Assembly (NCBI RefSeq): GCF_041146795.1
Contig: NC_135177.1
Location: 25,486,060 to 25,550,059, forward strand
Reading direction: 5' to 3'
From: Maylandia zebra
Taxonomy: Eukaryota > Chordata > Actinopteri > Cichliformes > Cichlidae
DNA: 64,000 bases
The notes beneath the pieces were generated by a model. That model was not told the DNA's origin and did not search any database. It worked only from the letters and a program-made list of their open reading frames with translations. Position numbers and translations under genes: made by a program. Shown here in pieces: positions 47,019-59,459 of this stretch (position 1 is the stretch's first letter; every line of letters begins with the position of its first letter).

Positions 47019-50000
47019 TTATATTTTCTTGTCATATATGGAAATGTTCTCATACATATTTTCATCTTGTTCTACGAAAGCAAAGATTTGTAACAGTGGA
47101 TGTAGATATCTATTAAAACAATAATTTTGATTCTCTAATTTCCTTATTTTGCTATAGCAGACATGGAAGATGACTTTAGATTTCAAAAAGAAAAAAAATA
47201 CCATACCTGTGTTTTGTTTCTGAGGATTTTTGTCGAATCTAAATATTTGAAATGAAGCATTATTAAAATGTGATCATGCAATTAAATGCAACACAAAACG
47301 GCAACACTAAGGTTTATTTGAATTTAACAAGGAATCCACAAATTAATTATGAAAAGTGTTTATTCTGCATAATTAACATAAACAAGAACTGAAAAGAATT
47401 AATTCTTCTTTGTGATTACTCTGAGACCAGCAGAAGATGAACGTCAGCAAGTGACTGTTTGCAGAATATGAACCATTTGTTGAATCGTACCACTGAATAC
47501 TAGACATATTTCAAAGATTACATTTTTCAAAAAGGAAAAATGTTTTCCTGGTGATTTTTCAAATACATTCTTAACTTACTTTTTCTTATAAATGTAGTAC
47601 CCTCCACCAACAGCTGCAGCGACGATGACACAACATGCGATTACTATTCCAGCAATGCAACCAGCAGCACATCCTGATGATTTCTCTGGAAAAATATTGG
47701 TAAAGATAATGAATACTTTTTTATACAAAATTGTCTTATCATCCCAAAACCATCCAATAGCTTCTTTCTTTATTTGATTTTTATAATTTTAGAACGATCA
47801 GAGTACTTTTGATTGGTGCTCTTGTTGCATCGAAAGTACTTGTGTTTGGAAAAGTGGTGGATGCACTATGTGGTTTCAGTTAACAATTTGCTGACAATTG
47901 ATTAATGTCTTGCTAAAGGTAGTTTGGCATTAGAAGCAACTGTTATGTTATCTGAAGATGAACCTCCAAAATGTATTGATAGATACGATGGCCCCTAGAG
48001 ACAAAGCATGTACAAATTTAAAAAAACAAAACGTAGAAACTGAAAAGCGCAAACTCCAAAACACATGCAGACTCCAAAACACAATGGATGTGCTCCAGGA
48101 CGCTAGGGGGAGTGTTGAGGTTGATTTGCAAAATAAACGGCAAGTTTGTTGCAAACACATGGAGTTGGATACAACCACACTCATGTATTCAAATAGTTTT
48201 TACATTTTAAATTGACCTGTTACTGCAACACACCTAATCCGGTCATTGGTACTTCCTGGCTTTTTTAGCCACTAGGTAACAAAAGCTCAACACCACCCGT
48301 AGCGTCCTGGAGCACTTCCGTTGTGTTTGTATGTGCTTTGTCTCTAGGGGACACCGTAGATAGAAAACTAGAGCAAATGTACCACCTGTTAAACTTTCAA
48401 TAGTACCATCAAAGAGTATGTACACACACAGATACCTGTTACAGTCAGTCCATGCACCACTGATGATGATGTTCTCTCAGTTATATTATTCCAGGCTTGA
48501 CAGATGTAGACTTAAAAGTCAAGACGTATAATATTAAATTTAAATGTGCCGGACACTTTTAAATTGCCTATTTATCTCCAATACCAATTTAATACTAATT
48601 GATATGAATTTGTGGAAACACTGAACAAGACTCTAATATCAGGCAGACACTTTTTTTCTAACCCTATTTACATATAACTGATGTTTTGTGAGCAAATGAA
48701 GAGGACATTGACAAAGACAGACAACTTTTTATGACTTTTTGTGGTGCCAAGGATGCTACTTCTATAAGAAGGTTTATGCAGGTATGGAATTGGATGCAGG
48801 GGTGATAAGATTATAACATGATTACAGAAAAGCTCATGTCCTCTAACACTGACCCGGTAGCTTGAGGGTCCTGCACGGTATCAATGCTGTTTCTAGGTCT
48901 ACGATCGTCTGGTCTGGACAGAGAAGATTTTCCTGTTTTTCCTAAAGAGCATTTTGTTGTAAATGTTTTGCTCTGACTGATCCTCTTTTTTCTATCAACC
49001 CCATTTGTTTTCTGCGTGAGAAAATATGTCAAAAGCCTGCAGTATATAACCATTTTATTTGAAAATTGTTTTTCTGTATTGTTTATCTCCACAAATATTT
49101 TATATGTGTGAAATTATTAGCTGAATATAGCTCTAGTCAAAAACATATGCACGAATCACACACTTAAACAATAAATCAAACCTACCCAGCACAGTGATGG
49201 CTGAAGGCTGAGATGTTTGAGATCTCAGAGTTTTGCTGTTAAAGGCCTGACAGCTGTAGTTTCCACTGTTACTCATGTTAACATTCATCAGTCTGAGCTC
49301 TGATCCAGTATCAAGCAGCTGATCTCCATTCAGAAACCAGTTAAACTGAGCAGGAGGTCTGGATCCAACTGAGCAGGTGAAGCTGATGTCTGACCCCACA
49401 GCAAAGTATCCTTGTGGTGGAGATAAGATCAAATTGATATTTTCTGGGCCATCTAAATGTAGAGGGGACATAGAAAAGTTACGTTGGGTGGATGAAAAAT
49501 GTAAAAGTATATTAAATTCAGTTTTTCTTGTGAAATCGCAAAAGTATTTCACACAACTACATTGCTTCACGTCATGTCAACAGAAAAAAAGATCTCATCC
49601 ATCTTTTATTCAGCTTATCAGACATATCTAATGTTCTGAAATCTAAAATGATGTCTAAACACTCTGATGCTTGTGTGCAGATGTTTTCAGATAAATTACT
49701 GAACATTTACTTTAGTAACTCACAGCTGATGGAGAGGTTTACTGGATCACTGGTACCAGTACTGACAGGGTTGGACACACGACACCTGAATGGTCCCTGG
49801 TCAAACTGGGTCACATTGATTATAGTCAGACTGGAGCCTCCATCAGTGAGCTGAACTCTGTCACTTGCTGTAACCTCAGAGCTGCCGTTCAACCAGAGGA
49901 AAGAGAGAGAGGATCCTGAGGCAGAGCAGGACAGAGAGACAGAACCATTGAACTCAACCAAGTCTGTGCTGCTGGAAGTTACCAACACATTGGAGACTTT

Positions 50001-52882
50001 CTCTGTGAAAGAAAAATACAACAACAGAAAATAAGCATTTGTCACGGTTCTGGGTCCGTCGGACCCAGTAGTTTGAGTTTTATTATGTTTTAGTTTGCAT
50101 CAGGGATTGTTTTCTTGTTCTCTTGTAGTGTTGATTATGATGATGTTTATTATTTGAGTTTCATGTTTCTGTGGTGTTTAGGATTTGTTCTTCAGTTGTG
50201 TCTGCTTAGTATTTGTCTAGCTCCATGTGCCATTTTCTGTCTGTCTCTCTATGTCGAGTTTGTGTCTTAGTGTGATGGTTGCTTGTTCCTGTTTTATTGT
50301 GATGGTCTGCGTCTCATGTGAGTGTGTTCAGTTTTACCTTTGTCTCGTCTTGTTGATTATTCCCAGCTGTGTCCACCACCTGTGTGTAATTCCCCTGTGA
50401 TTCTCTGTGTATTTAAGTCATGTCTGCTGTCATTGTAGTTGCTGGTCCGTCTGTGTTTCCACCCTGCGTCATCTGTGTGTTTCCCTGCCGTCACCATCTT
50501 GTACCGTCGTCCACCTTGCTTCATGTTTGAGTTCCGGTTTGTATTCAGTAGTTTAGTTGTCTCCAGTCTAGTTTAGTTCGTGCTCCATTTGCTGTTTGTC
50601 TATATTTATTTCGTGTCCAATAAACCACCTTCACTCCTCCACTACTGCCTGCAATTGGATCCTCAATTATTATTTTTATACGGCTCATCTCACTCGCCGT
50701 GACAGCATTAAAATAATTACAAATTAATTCCAGCTAAACCATGTCATGTTAAGGAGGATATATTACATACCTAACTTAAAATGACAGAATAGCAATAATT
50801 GTAAGAAATACTGTACCAGTCAAAATCTTGAAATATTTTTATTTGTATAAATAAATCAGCTCCCTTTAAGTGACTATTCTGAACAGAATAAATGAGACAG
50901 TTGAGTTCTCAGCTTGTTCTTTGCTTTATGGGGATCAATATTACCTTCAAATAAACCATTCAGTTTCTTACAGCCACTTTTTAAAAGTCTTTATTATCAC
51001 AGTCTTAAGAAAAAGATGAATTATTGCAAGAATGTATTATTACAGAGTAGAGATGTTACAAACATGTCCAAATCATTACAGGTACTTTTACATGTTCAAT
51101 ATATTGTAAACTTGCTTAAATATTGCAAAACAAGTTAAGCTGTTGAATTTCTACATCTGCTCACCCTATATCAACAGAATAGTACGGCCGTGCTGGGTTT
51201 TTCCATCTTGTATAATTTTAACAGTGTATTCTCCAGTGTCATCCAGAGTGAGACTCCTGAGCTCAAAAGATGCAGTAGATGGGAAGAAGGTGATCCTGCC
51301 TTCATACTCAGGTGCAATAGTTTCTTCTGGGTTAATCATGACTACTATAGTTGTAGATACATTAACATTCCAGTTCACAGATTGAAATGGTTTCTCTGTT
51401 GGAGACAGTGTTATAGTGAACATCACCGTTTCTCCTACAGCTGCATTCAGACCATCAGGCAACACACCAACTCCTTCAGTGAAACCTGCGGGAGAAGAAT
51501 AGAAAAGTGCTGTTGTTACTCAAACATATAAAACACTTGTGGAATATATAAAGATTAAGAGTTATTTTCATTAAAGTCTAATGTCTGCTTTTCCAGATAA
51601 TACTGCACACAATTCTGGTTGAGTTTCAGGAACTCGCTCCATAATCACGTGGTTATTAAAACTGTTAACCAGCTGTTGTTTTTGGTGACTTGTTGCTATT
51701 CTAAGCCCTTGGCGAACAACCCAAGGAAAATCTGACTTTTTGTAAAGAGACCACAAGTTATACTGAACATCTTAATTTTGAGACTTACTTGCAAATGTCA
51801 CAAAAACAACAAGAAGCTGTAGTAACAAAGCCATTAAATATCTGTGAAGTGTGCCGTTAGTAATGTTCAACTATCAAAGTGACCAAAAATATACTGACTC
51901 AGTATGGTGAATGAAACTCTACTTAACAAGATGCAGTGTCAGTTTCATGCAACAGAAAACTTGCAGGATGCCTTCCTCAAGTGGTGCAACTGTGTTAGTG
52001 CAAGATGTAAAACTTGAAATGTTGCTATAAAGACGTCCAGATGTCCAGTCACATATATAAAAAATCTCAAAAAGTTTAATCTGTAGAAAATAAAGCAAGT
52101 CTGAAAAGGTCACGTTATTTTCATTAGAGGTTTTATTGGGAAAAAAAGAAAAGAAAAAAGAAGCACACACAGCAGGTTAATTCAAGAAACAAAACTGACA
52201 CTGACAGATTCATGTACAACATAATCTAGAAACAGGTAGCCAACAGGGGAGCCAACTGAAGCAACCTGATCAAAGGCTTCCCATATTTCTCCTGTCTCCT
52301 CTGTCCTCCATCTGAAATCAGTCTTGAAAAAGGTGTCCCAAGTCCTGCATCCGGAGGAGAAAGGAGACACGAACTATGGGGTTTAATTGGAATAGATTTA
52401 AACTGAGATTCAGAAGGAAGCACTCAACTGTCTTTTAAATGTCTTTTGTTTCCACTCTTCTCTCTCTATACTCATGAAGAACAAATCAGAGAAGTAAGAA
52501 GAGTTAAAGTCGCATGATGAACAATTAACGATCAATGAAGAATGACACAAAGGACGAGGAAAACTACGGATTACTAGAGAATTATAAGGACCATGGCACT
52601 GCTCTCCTGCTCTCATTTAAAACACTTTTGTACAAACCTGCTTCTTCTCTGATCCATGTTATCTGAGCGTATGTATTCAGGTTACATATGATTAAACATG
52701 AACTAGAAATGTATTCAACAGATGTCTCATAAAGTAAAAAACAAACAAACAATAAACAAAGTAAAACTTTAAAGTCAGTGTGAGCAGACAGTTTTTTCTG
52801 CTTCATCAAGCACTGAGAGCTCACCTGAGATGGACCCAAAAATGAAGAAGTATATCACAAGTACATCAGAAAATGTTTCCAT
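47019..52882 (-). CDS. CEACAM-like Ig-superfamily receptor, gene C (three-Ig form)
   Basis: Duplicate of gene A. Exons: leader 52882-52825 (METFSD type) or alternatively 51834-51789 (MALLLQ type), N domain 51485-51165, Ig 50002-49724, Ig 49452-49186, TM 47685-47580, tail 47238-47207, final exon 47071-47019. All are open with GT-AG borders in phase. A deletion at about 48510, relative to gene A 4746-5633 (about 890 bp), removes the fourth Ig exon and most of the fifth; only the donor-side stub 48436-48510 remains, without a good acceptor. Ig three can splice straight to TM in phase, giving about 371 aa. The N domain lacks cysteines and is two codons shorter than A's. The tail keeps [10 protein letters not shown]. 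Confidence 0.8.
47984..48358. mobile_element. MITE, duplicate copy
   Basis: Same insertion as 4237-4593, with flanking GATAGA at 47978-47983 and 48359-48364. It is 18 bp longer because of a small internal repeat (CTCCAAAACACA region). Confidence 0.75.
50040..50704 (+). mobile_element. Solo LTR, Ty3/gypsy-like
   Basis: 665 bp, with ends TGTCACGG and CCGTGACA, flanked by GCATT at 50035-50039 and 50705-50709. AATAAACC near 50620 is a plausible polyadenylation signal. No internal region remains. The matching site is empty in gene B (19206-19216). Confidence 0.85.
51789..51834 (-). CDS. Alternative leader exon of gene C (MALLLQ type)
   Basis: 46 nt, intact: [15 protein letters not shown] plus one base, then a GTAAGT donor. 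It is 304 bp upstream of the N-domain exon and in the correct phase. Paralogous to the intact leader of gene D and the stopped one of gene B; no counterpart was found in gene A, where the interval is shorter. Confidence 0.65.
51840..52820. other. Region between two leaders of gene C
   Basis: Non-coding. 51840-52010 resembles the sequence upstream of the MALLLQ leaders of B and D. 52110-52420 has no counterpart in gene A and ends with CTGTCTCCTCTGTCCTCCAT, also found near 53708-53725, so it may be a local repeat. Confidence 0.35.
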
Positions 52883-53030
52883 TTCCAAAGCAGTCCTTCA
52901 CTCTTTGCCTTTTCCTTTGCTGATACCGGTACATGAATGTTCATTCAGTATATGGTGTCATAAGGAAGTAATGTTGTTATTTTGAAAGGTTAAACTTCAT
53001 GAACTTGTTAATCATTAACAAACCTTTCTA
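52883..53030 (-). promoter_or_regulatory. Putative gene C promoter (METF-class block)
   Basis: Near-identical to the block at 8912-9060. AGGAAGTAA at 52963-52971, 81 bp from the ATG. Inferred function. Confidence 0.45.
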
Positions 53031-53844
53031 CTAAATGTTTGTGTCAGATTCTGTTCAGTCACATTAAGCTTTCCTTCTGTACTGTAACAGCTAGTAACAG
53101 GATGTGTCACTTGGAAGAATTCAACATGATTTATTGTCAGAGAGAAACAAATTGATCTGTTTTGGCAATTAGGCTCCAATGACCCATCACAGCAGTGATA
53201 GAACACAAGACAGGAACCCAGCCCGTCCCAGAGTCTAGATGTTGGTCGTGAAGATCAACCAATATCACACCAAAACGGGTAACAGACACGCTGGTCCACC
53301 TTGTCCATTTCATGCTTTGCCTCTCCAAAGGAAATACTGGGATGTGAAGTTGGAGATGTTTTGTGTGGGTGTGTGTGGAATTGTTGTCATAGTGATCCAA
53401 CAAAACCATCAGGCAACATACCAGCTCCTTTAATTAAGCATATAGGAGACATTTTTGTTTGACTAAATGAAATTAAAACATTGCATTTGAAAATGGAAAA
53501 AAAATAGCTGTAATGTTTTTATTTAAGTGTTTAATTGGAAGTTCAGCTGCAAAAAAATATATATAAATTGCTACAAGAAGCAATGATGTGACACTGACAG
53601 ATGCAGGGACAAATCCAGACAATAGAGCCAAAAGAAGATACAAAAGAAACTTAACAGGTAAAAAAACCTGACCAAAGGTTTTTCTTGTTTTTCTAATTTG
53701 TATCACCCTGTCTCCTCTGTCCATCTGAAATTTAGAAAAATATATCTCAAGTACTCAGAAGCTTTTGGAGGAGCTATGATGAAGGATCAAAGGAGTGTCC
53801 TTTGCAGAAATGCTTTCATTCAGTGTCTAAAAGAGCAATGATAT
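53031..53844. other. Duplicated non-coding upstream block
   Basis: Counterpart of 9061-9692, with about 140 extra bases at 53570-53730 not present in the first copy. Confidence 0.45.
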
Positions 53845-54124
53845 TGTTACGCCCCACTTAAAAACAAAGTGTTGTCTGGGATGGGGAGTAACAAAGTGAA
53901 AAAGAAATGATAAACTGCCGCAAAGTACATTTATTACACAAAACAATTAAAATAAAACTGAACACAGGGAAGCTCTTTTCTTCAGGGTCTCCAAGGCCAA
54001 AACAACAAACAAAGCACCCCCTTTCTAACTAAAAAGCAACCCAAGAACTCTCTACCCAAAAACAACAATACAATGGCTGAGCTCCCTGTCCAGCCAAAAA
54101 ACAGGAGAAAACAATTGCAACAAA
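53845..54124 (-). mobile_element. Solo LTR fragment, duplicate copy
   Basis: Same insertion as 9693-10083; the right part and its target duplication are lost and replaced by about 90 bases of other sequence. Confidence 0.55.
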
Positions 54125-54767
54125 AATGGCAGAGAACCCCAACCTGCTTCCACTGTCATTGACAATTAACGCTGTAAAGGCACACCTCTGCTCACAGAAA
54201 GAAAGAACCAAAGTTCTGTCTCCTCACTGATGAAGAATAAAGCAGAGAAGTAAAATCTATTAAAGTGACACAAGAAAATTTGTGTATTTAAAATTCATTG
54301 CGACAACAAGGAGATGTAGATAAAGGGTTACAAAAGAAGAAAAGAAACATAAACAGAAAGGAAAACTTAAAAAACAAAATAAACCCAAAACAAACAACTT
54401 GTGATTTCAACATTCAAGAATCAGTGTTCAAAGACTGAAAGATAGGAGCATTAAGGATTACTAGAGAAACGAATGAAAACACGTCTCTCTTTATCTCATT
54501 TAATGTATACCATCAGTACATAAACCTACTACGTAAGACACTGATCCATGTTATCTGATCTTATCTGAGTATTCCTGTGTAGAATATTCAGGTTTCGAAT
54601 AATTATACATGAACTAGAAATATTCAGCAGATATCTCATGAAAACAGTGATATAAATATTAGCCAAACAAATGAGTTTAAGGACATATTGAAGGGAAAAT
54701 GAGGAAGTAAAACTTTAAAGTCAGTGTGAACAGGCAGAGTTTTTTTCTGCAACATCAAGCAGTAAAT

Positions 54768-54868
54768 TAATCAGAATGTTTTTTTTGTATGTAATTTCTA
54801 TAGTATTTTTTTCTCTCTTATTTCTTTTCTAAATGTACTTGTATATTGTTCACATGTTGAAATAAATT

Positions 54869-54903
<35 letters not shown>
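54768..54903. repeat. Small insertion with (CAAT)n tail
   Basis: About 135 bp absent from the first copy (at 11030). It ends in (CAAT)n at about 54871-54903 and contains AATAAATTACC just before the repeat, which resembles a short LINE/SINE 3' end. It falls directly beside a leader exon's donor. Confidence 0.55.
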
Positions 54904-54904
<1 letters not shown>

Positions 54905-54916
54905 GTGAGAGCTCAC

Positions 54917-54962
54917 CTGAGACGGCACCGAGAATGATGAAGTATATCAGAAATGTTTCCAT
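54917..54962 (-). CDS. Orphan or alternative leader exon (short METF type), duplicate copy
   Basis: Encodes METFLIYFIILGAVS plus one base, with a GTGAGC donor, identical in sequence to 11041-11086. It lies about 2.1 kb upstream of gene C's METFSD leader. Its upstream block is cut by a retroelement about 100 bp from the ATG. Confidence 0.5.
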
Positions 54963-54984
54963 TTCTAAAGTGGTGTCTTTCACT

Positions 54985-55064
54985 CTGACTTTTCCTTTAC
55001 TGATACCAGTACATGAAAGCTAATTTCAATATATGGTGTCATAAGGAAGTAAATGTGTTATTTT
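54985..55064 (-). promoter_or_regulatory. METF-class upstream block, interrupted and duplicated
   Basis: Conserved block with AGGAAGTAA at 55044-55052 (82 bp from the ATG). Positions 55007-55064 are repeated at 60757-60814 as the target duplication of the retroelement, so this leader keeps the core but not the sequence further upstream. Confidence 0.4.
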
Positions 55065-55998
55065 TTTTTCTTTTTTCTTTTTTTTGTGTCCCATTTGGAT
55101 CTTTAGCCATCAGAATTGTTGTCTTAAGGCCAAGAAAGACGCCAAGCGGATTTATTTTACCAAGTGGATCATCATGGCCTTGCCATATTGGTCCATTTGA
55201 TTGACCATTATTATAATTATGAATTTATTTTATTTTCAGTTGCTACAAATGGGACAGACATGACTGGGGGACAGGACGGGGAGAAAGAATGAAAGAAAGA
55301 GAAGGAGAGAAAGAAAACCAAAGGGGAGAAGAGACGGTGAGAAGGAGGGGGGGGGGGGGGGGGGGGGGGAGAAAGAAAACAAACAAAAAAAACAAACAAA
55401 CAAACAAAACACCTGGATCACCTGTATGGAGAAAAAAAACAGAAGAGAAAGCAAACAACAAAGAGCAACATAATAAAAAAAAACAGCACCATCACAATAA
55501 ACTAGCTAGCAGTAGATATCAGTAGATACTAAATAATAAACGATATTGTGCAGCACGCAAGATCGACAGCGCACAATGTGCTTTGAGGCAGCAGCCAAGA
55601 AAGGTGTAGTCCGCCTCTGTGAACACCCGTGTGTACACCTGTGTGCATACCTGTGTGGATCAGCATGCTTGTATTCCAAAGGTTTCTCCATGTAACGATC
55701 TGCTAGGGAGTGTGGGGAGCCACAGCCCCGTCCTCCAGGGTATGAAGCAGGTATGGAGGAGATCCAGGCCCCAGATATCAGAGGCCCCAGAGTACAAGGA
55801 CCCGAGGAGGACCACCAAAGGGGGGGAACCGTGCCACCCTCCTGGGAAGAGCTGAGTAGAGCCCCAAAGGAGAGGTCACCCCGCAGCTACGGAGCAGAGG
55901 CCAGAGGGGGTTGCAGTGGCGTGCCCGCGGGCTTTGCCGGCAGCCAGCTGTGCCAGAGAGGACCGAGCTTCAGGCCCAGAGGCCTGAGGGCATCCCAC

Positions 55999-56628
55999 TA
56001 GGGCTGGGCAAAACGATTATTTTCCTAATCGATGAATCTAGCGATTAATTTTTCGATGCATCGATTAATCTAATGATTAATTTTTCAATCCGATTCGATT
56101 TGATTCGATTATCGATTATTTCCATATTTTTTGACTTGTATAGCAATTTCACATTTACTAATTTATGTATATCAATGAAAAACACAAATTTCTTCATTTG
56201 AAGACCTTTTAATAAAAAAAATTGCAAAATAAAGTTGTAGAGGTCATACAATCAATAGCATTTAACAAGAAATGAAATGTGCAAACATATAAAATTAAGG
56301 AAAAGTTAACAAAACATTTCAAATAAATAGCAACAATGGTGTCTTTAAACAAACAAAACGTAACATTCACTTTGCTTTCTCCCAAAAAGTGCTCTTCATT
56401 CACAAAACAAAATCCACAATAACATCGTAGTACAATCTTCTGTTTTTAACAAAAAATTAAATGTTGTGCAGAACAAATATGAACAAAGGAAATCATAGCA
56501 AAAAATTAAAAAAAATATAAACAGCAGCAATGGCATCTTTGAACAAATACAACGTAACATTCACTTTGCTTTCTGCAAAAAAAGTGCTCTTTGTTAACAA
56601 AATATCCATTTTGCTGCCTTCTCTCCTA

Positions 56629-56660
<32 letters not shown>

Positions 56661-59459
56661 CAATCATGTTCATCACATGAAGTAGTTATGCATTGGAGTG
56701 GAGAAATGTTAGCATTTCTACATGCTCAGCAGTCAGGCTTGCCCTTTTTTTGGTGACAATGTTTCCAGCAACTGAAAAAAGCCTTTCAGATGGTGTTGAT
56801 GTGGCAGGTACAGCCAAATATGATTTGGCTAAATTAGCCAGTGTGGGGAATCTTGTTGCATTATTCTTCCACCATGTAAGGGGGTCATTATCCCTTGGAA
56901 TAGGGGCTTCCCCAAAATACAGCAGTGCTTCTTTCCTCACCGCCTCATTTTCTCCATCCCCACCTTGGTCAGTGTTTTCATTACAATCTTCCTCCTCAGA
57001 ATCTGTACCCAACAAAGTGTCCAACACAGACCTCTTCTTTGTTGGGGGACTTGCTGAGGCTTCCTGTCCCACATGTTCCTGCTGTAACTGTGATCTCTGC
57101 TCCCTTTTGAGATCAAGTGCCTCCCTCTGTACTGTTACTTGCAGTTTCAGAGCATCTTCTGGAGAAAGGAATTTCAGTTTACGAAAACGTGGATCAAGGG
57201 CAGCAGCAATGAGTGACACATTTTTTCCATCTGCTTGAAATGCAGATACCTCTGGCTGCCACCTATACAAGATTTCCTCTTCTGCACAGTTCTGGAAAGA
57301 GTTCACTGCAGCAGAATCAAATGATTTGTTTTTGGTGGATTTCAGGAGACCTTTCAGCAGGGGGGGAAGAACAGAGACTGTGACATAAGACTGTCCACTA
57401 AGAACATTAGTGGCTTGCTCATAAGGCTTGAGCACCTCCTTCAATTCATCCAGAAGAATCCACTGATCACTTTTCAGATCTAGGTACTGTTTCCCACGCT
57501 GTGTGACTTTTGGATCTGAAAGCGTCGCAACCACTGGCCATCTCTGTTCCAACAGACGTTCAATCATGTAGTATGAACTGTTCCATCTGACAGCAACATC
57601 CTGGATTAGTTTATGCTCAGCTGTACCCATCTGCTTTTGCTTCTGCTTAAGTTTGGTGCAAGCTGGCTCACTTTTCCTGATGTGCTTTACAAGGCCCCGT
57701 GCAGCTGATAGTGCCTTATCAATCTTGGGGTCTTTCAGTGCATGGTTTACAACCAGTTGCAGTGTATGCCCGGCACACCGATAGGACACCACTCCAAACT
57801 TCTCTTTCAGGATGTGGAGAGCTGCAACTATGTTACTTGCATTATCATGCACAACGGCAAGGACATTATGCAAGGAAATGTGGAATTTCTCTGCCACCTT
57901 CTCCACCCAGGAGGCAAGGTTTTCTGCAGTGTGGCGCTCTTCAACTGGCAGTGTTGCTAAATTGAAGGAGAGAAGATCCCAATTGTCATTAATGAAATGA
58001 CAAGTTACCCCTAAGTAGGACTCTGTGACCAGACTTGTCCAAGCATCAGTGGTAAGGGAGATTTTGGATGTGGCCTTTTTTAGTTCATTCCTTAGTTTCT
58101 CAACTGAAGTTTCATACTTTCTCTCCATCATGCTTGTAAAATGACGCCTAGACGGCAGAGTGTATCCCGGTTGGAAAGTGGTCAGCATTTCTTTGAATCC
58201 CTCACCCTCAACCACAGCAAGTGGTCTCATGTCTTTTAAAATCATAGTTAAGACGCTCTCGGTAAGTACAGCCGCCTCCTGGGGGGTGCATGGTGTACTT
58301 CTTCTCTGACAGTAGTCCTCCAGACTTTTCTGTTTGTTCCTGAAATCATAAATCACACACAGCACACAGATGAATTCGAATAATTACAAAATAATTATAT
58401 GGAAAGCATAATATCAAAATAATTAGATAAGGATCTGGTTGTTATAATAAATAAATATAAACCATGTATGTGCCTTACTGTTATGCCATGTGCTTTCATA
58501 GCATAACAGTAAGAGATTAATGATAATCACCAATGTTGAACATATGATATGGCTGCAAAAAATAACTGCAAAAAATAGCGTTTAAACAGCCATAGCTGAT
58601 GGCACATTTACTGGTGCACTGCTTTCTAGCCATTAGATGGCATAACTTTGACCTATAAGATCAAGCTGAAGAAGCATTATGTATAAAAACAGCATTCAAA
58701 TAGGATGAAAGACATTAAACTTGACAAATCAAGAGTTCGTTGTCATTTTGCTTTTGCAAGCACTTTAACAATGTTGTAACATTGTCCACGACGGCTACGT
58801 TTAGCAGGTGGTGCATTATCCTTGTTAACATTTCTCCTGCGGCCAATTCTATGTCTCACATTTTCATCTTTCGCCGATTCTGATAATCAGCCTGCGCGCA
58901 TTCCGACTCATTTTGCCAGCATGGGCCACAAATTAAAAAAACAACTAAACAGCAGCTGCTATATGTTACTGCTAAGCAGCTTAAATTAGTTTTGTATTTA
59001 TGGAGGTTGGGTGTTTATCTCTGTCTATGAGTGAATGTATGTCGGGGGGGGGGAAGGGGGGGGGGGGGTCGGATGAATTAACGGGTTCATCCGACCCCCC
59101 AGCGTTAGTAAAAAAGTTGAAAACTTACGGTGGTTTGTCCTTTTCAGAAGCTGCTCCTGGATGTCGTCGTTTGAGGTGCTGGTGCATAGCCGTCGTGCTT
59201 TTATGATAGGCCATTTCCACCTTACAAAGCCGGCAAACGACTGAATCACTTCCTTTTGGTTAAAATATCCCCATACTGTAGAACTGCGTGTTCGGGTGCA
59301 GTGGTTTAAGTCGACTGCGACTACCTCACTCATGTTACCGCTACTCGCTGCCGCCATGTATTTTTTTGAAAGTGGCGACGCATCGACGCAAATTGTTTTA
59401 CGTCGACGTATTTTACGCGTCGACGTAATCGATTACGTCGACGCGTTGTCCCAGCCCTA
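55999..59459 (-). mobile_element. Autonomous-type hAT transposon (BED-finger class), 3.46 kb
   Basis: Ends TAGGGCTGGGCAAAACGATT and, from the right, TAGGGCTGGGACAACGCG, flanked by an exact 8-bp duplication CATCCCAC (55991-55998 and 59460-59467). Subterminal repeats are visible on the left (CGATTAAT variants) and right (CGTCGACGTA variants). It encodes a two-exon transposase on the minus strand. Confidence 0.95.
56686..59357 (-). CDS. hAT transposase with BED zinc finger (ZBED1-like), one frameshift
   Basis: Two exons: 59357-59129 (donor CC-GTAAGT) and 58339-56686 (acceptor TTTCAG); phases match. Exon 1 starts [13 protein letters not shown], reads VWGYFNQK, then needs one more base near 59258 to enter the BED finger (CRLC, then MHQHLKRRH). 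As read, the finger is out of frame with the start. Exon 2 is uninterrupted and holds the RNase H-like core ([37 protein letters not shown]) and the C-terminal hAT dimerisation region ([32 protein letters not shown]). Expected length is about 627 aa without the shift. A G-rich tract (59043-59067) lies in the intron. It could be a sequencing slip or a recently disabled copy. Confidence 0.85.

Noticed and set aside
55236..55525. Proline-rich and glycine-rich frames around the G run
   Set aside because: Low-complexity translation in the untranslated part of a retroelement.
56693..57238. 181-aa plus-strand frame
   Set aside because: Antisense shadow of the hAT transposase exon.
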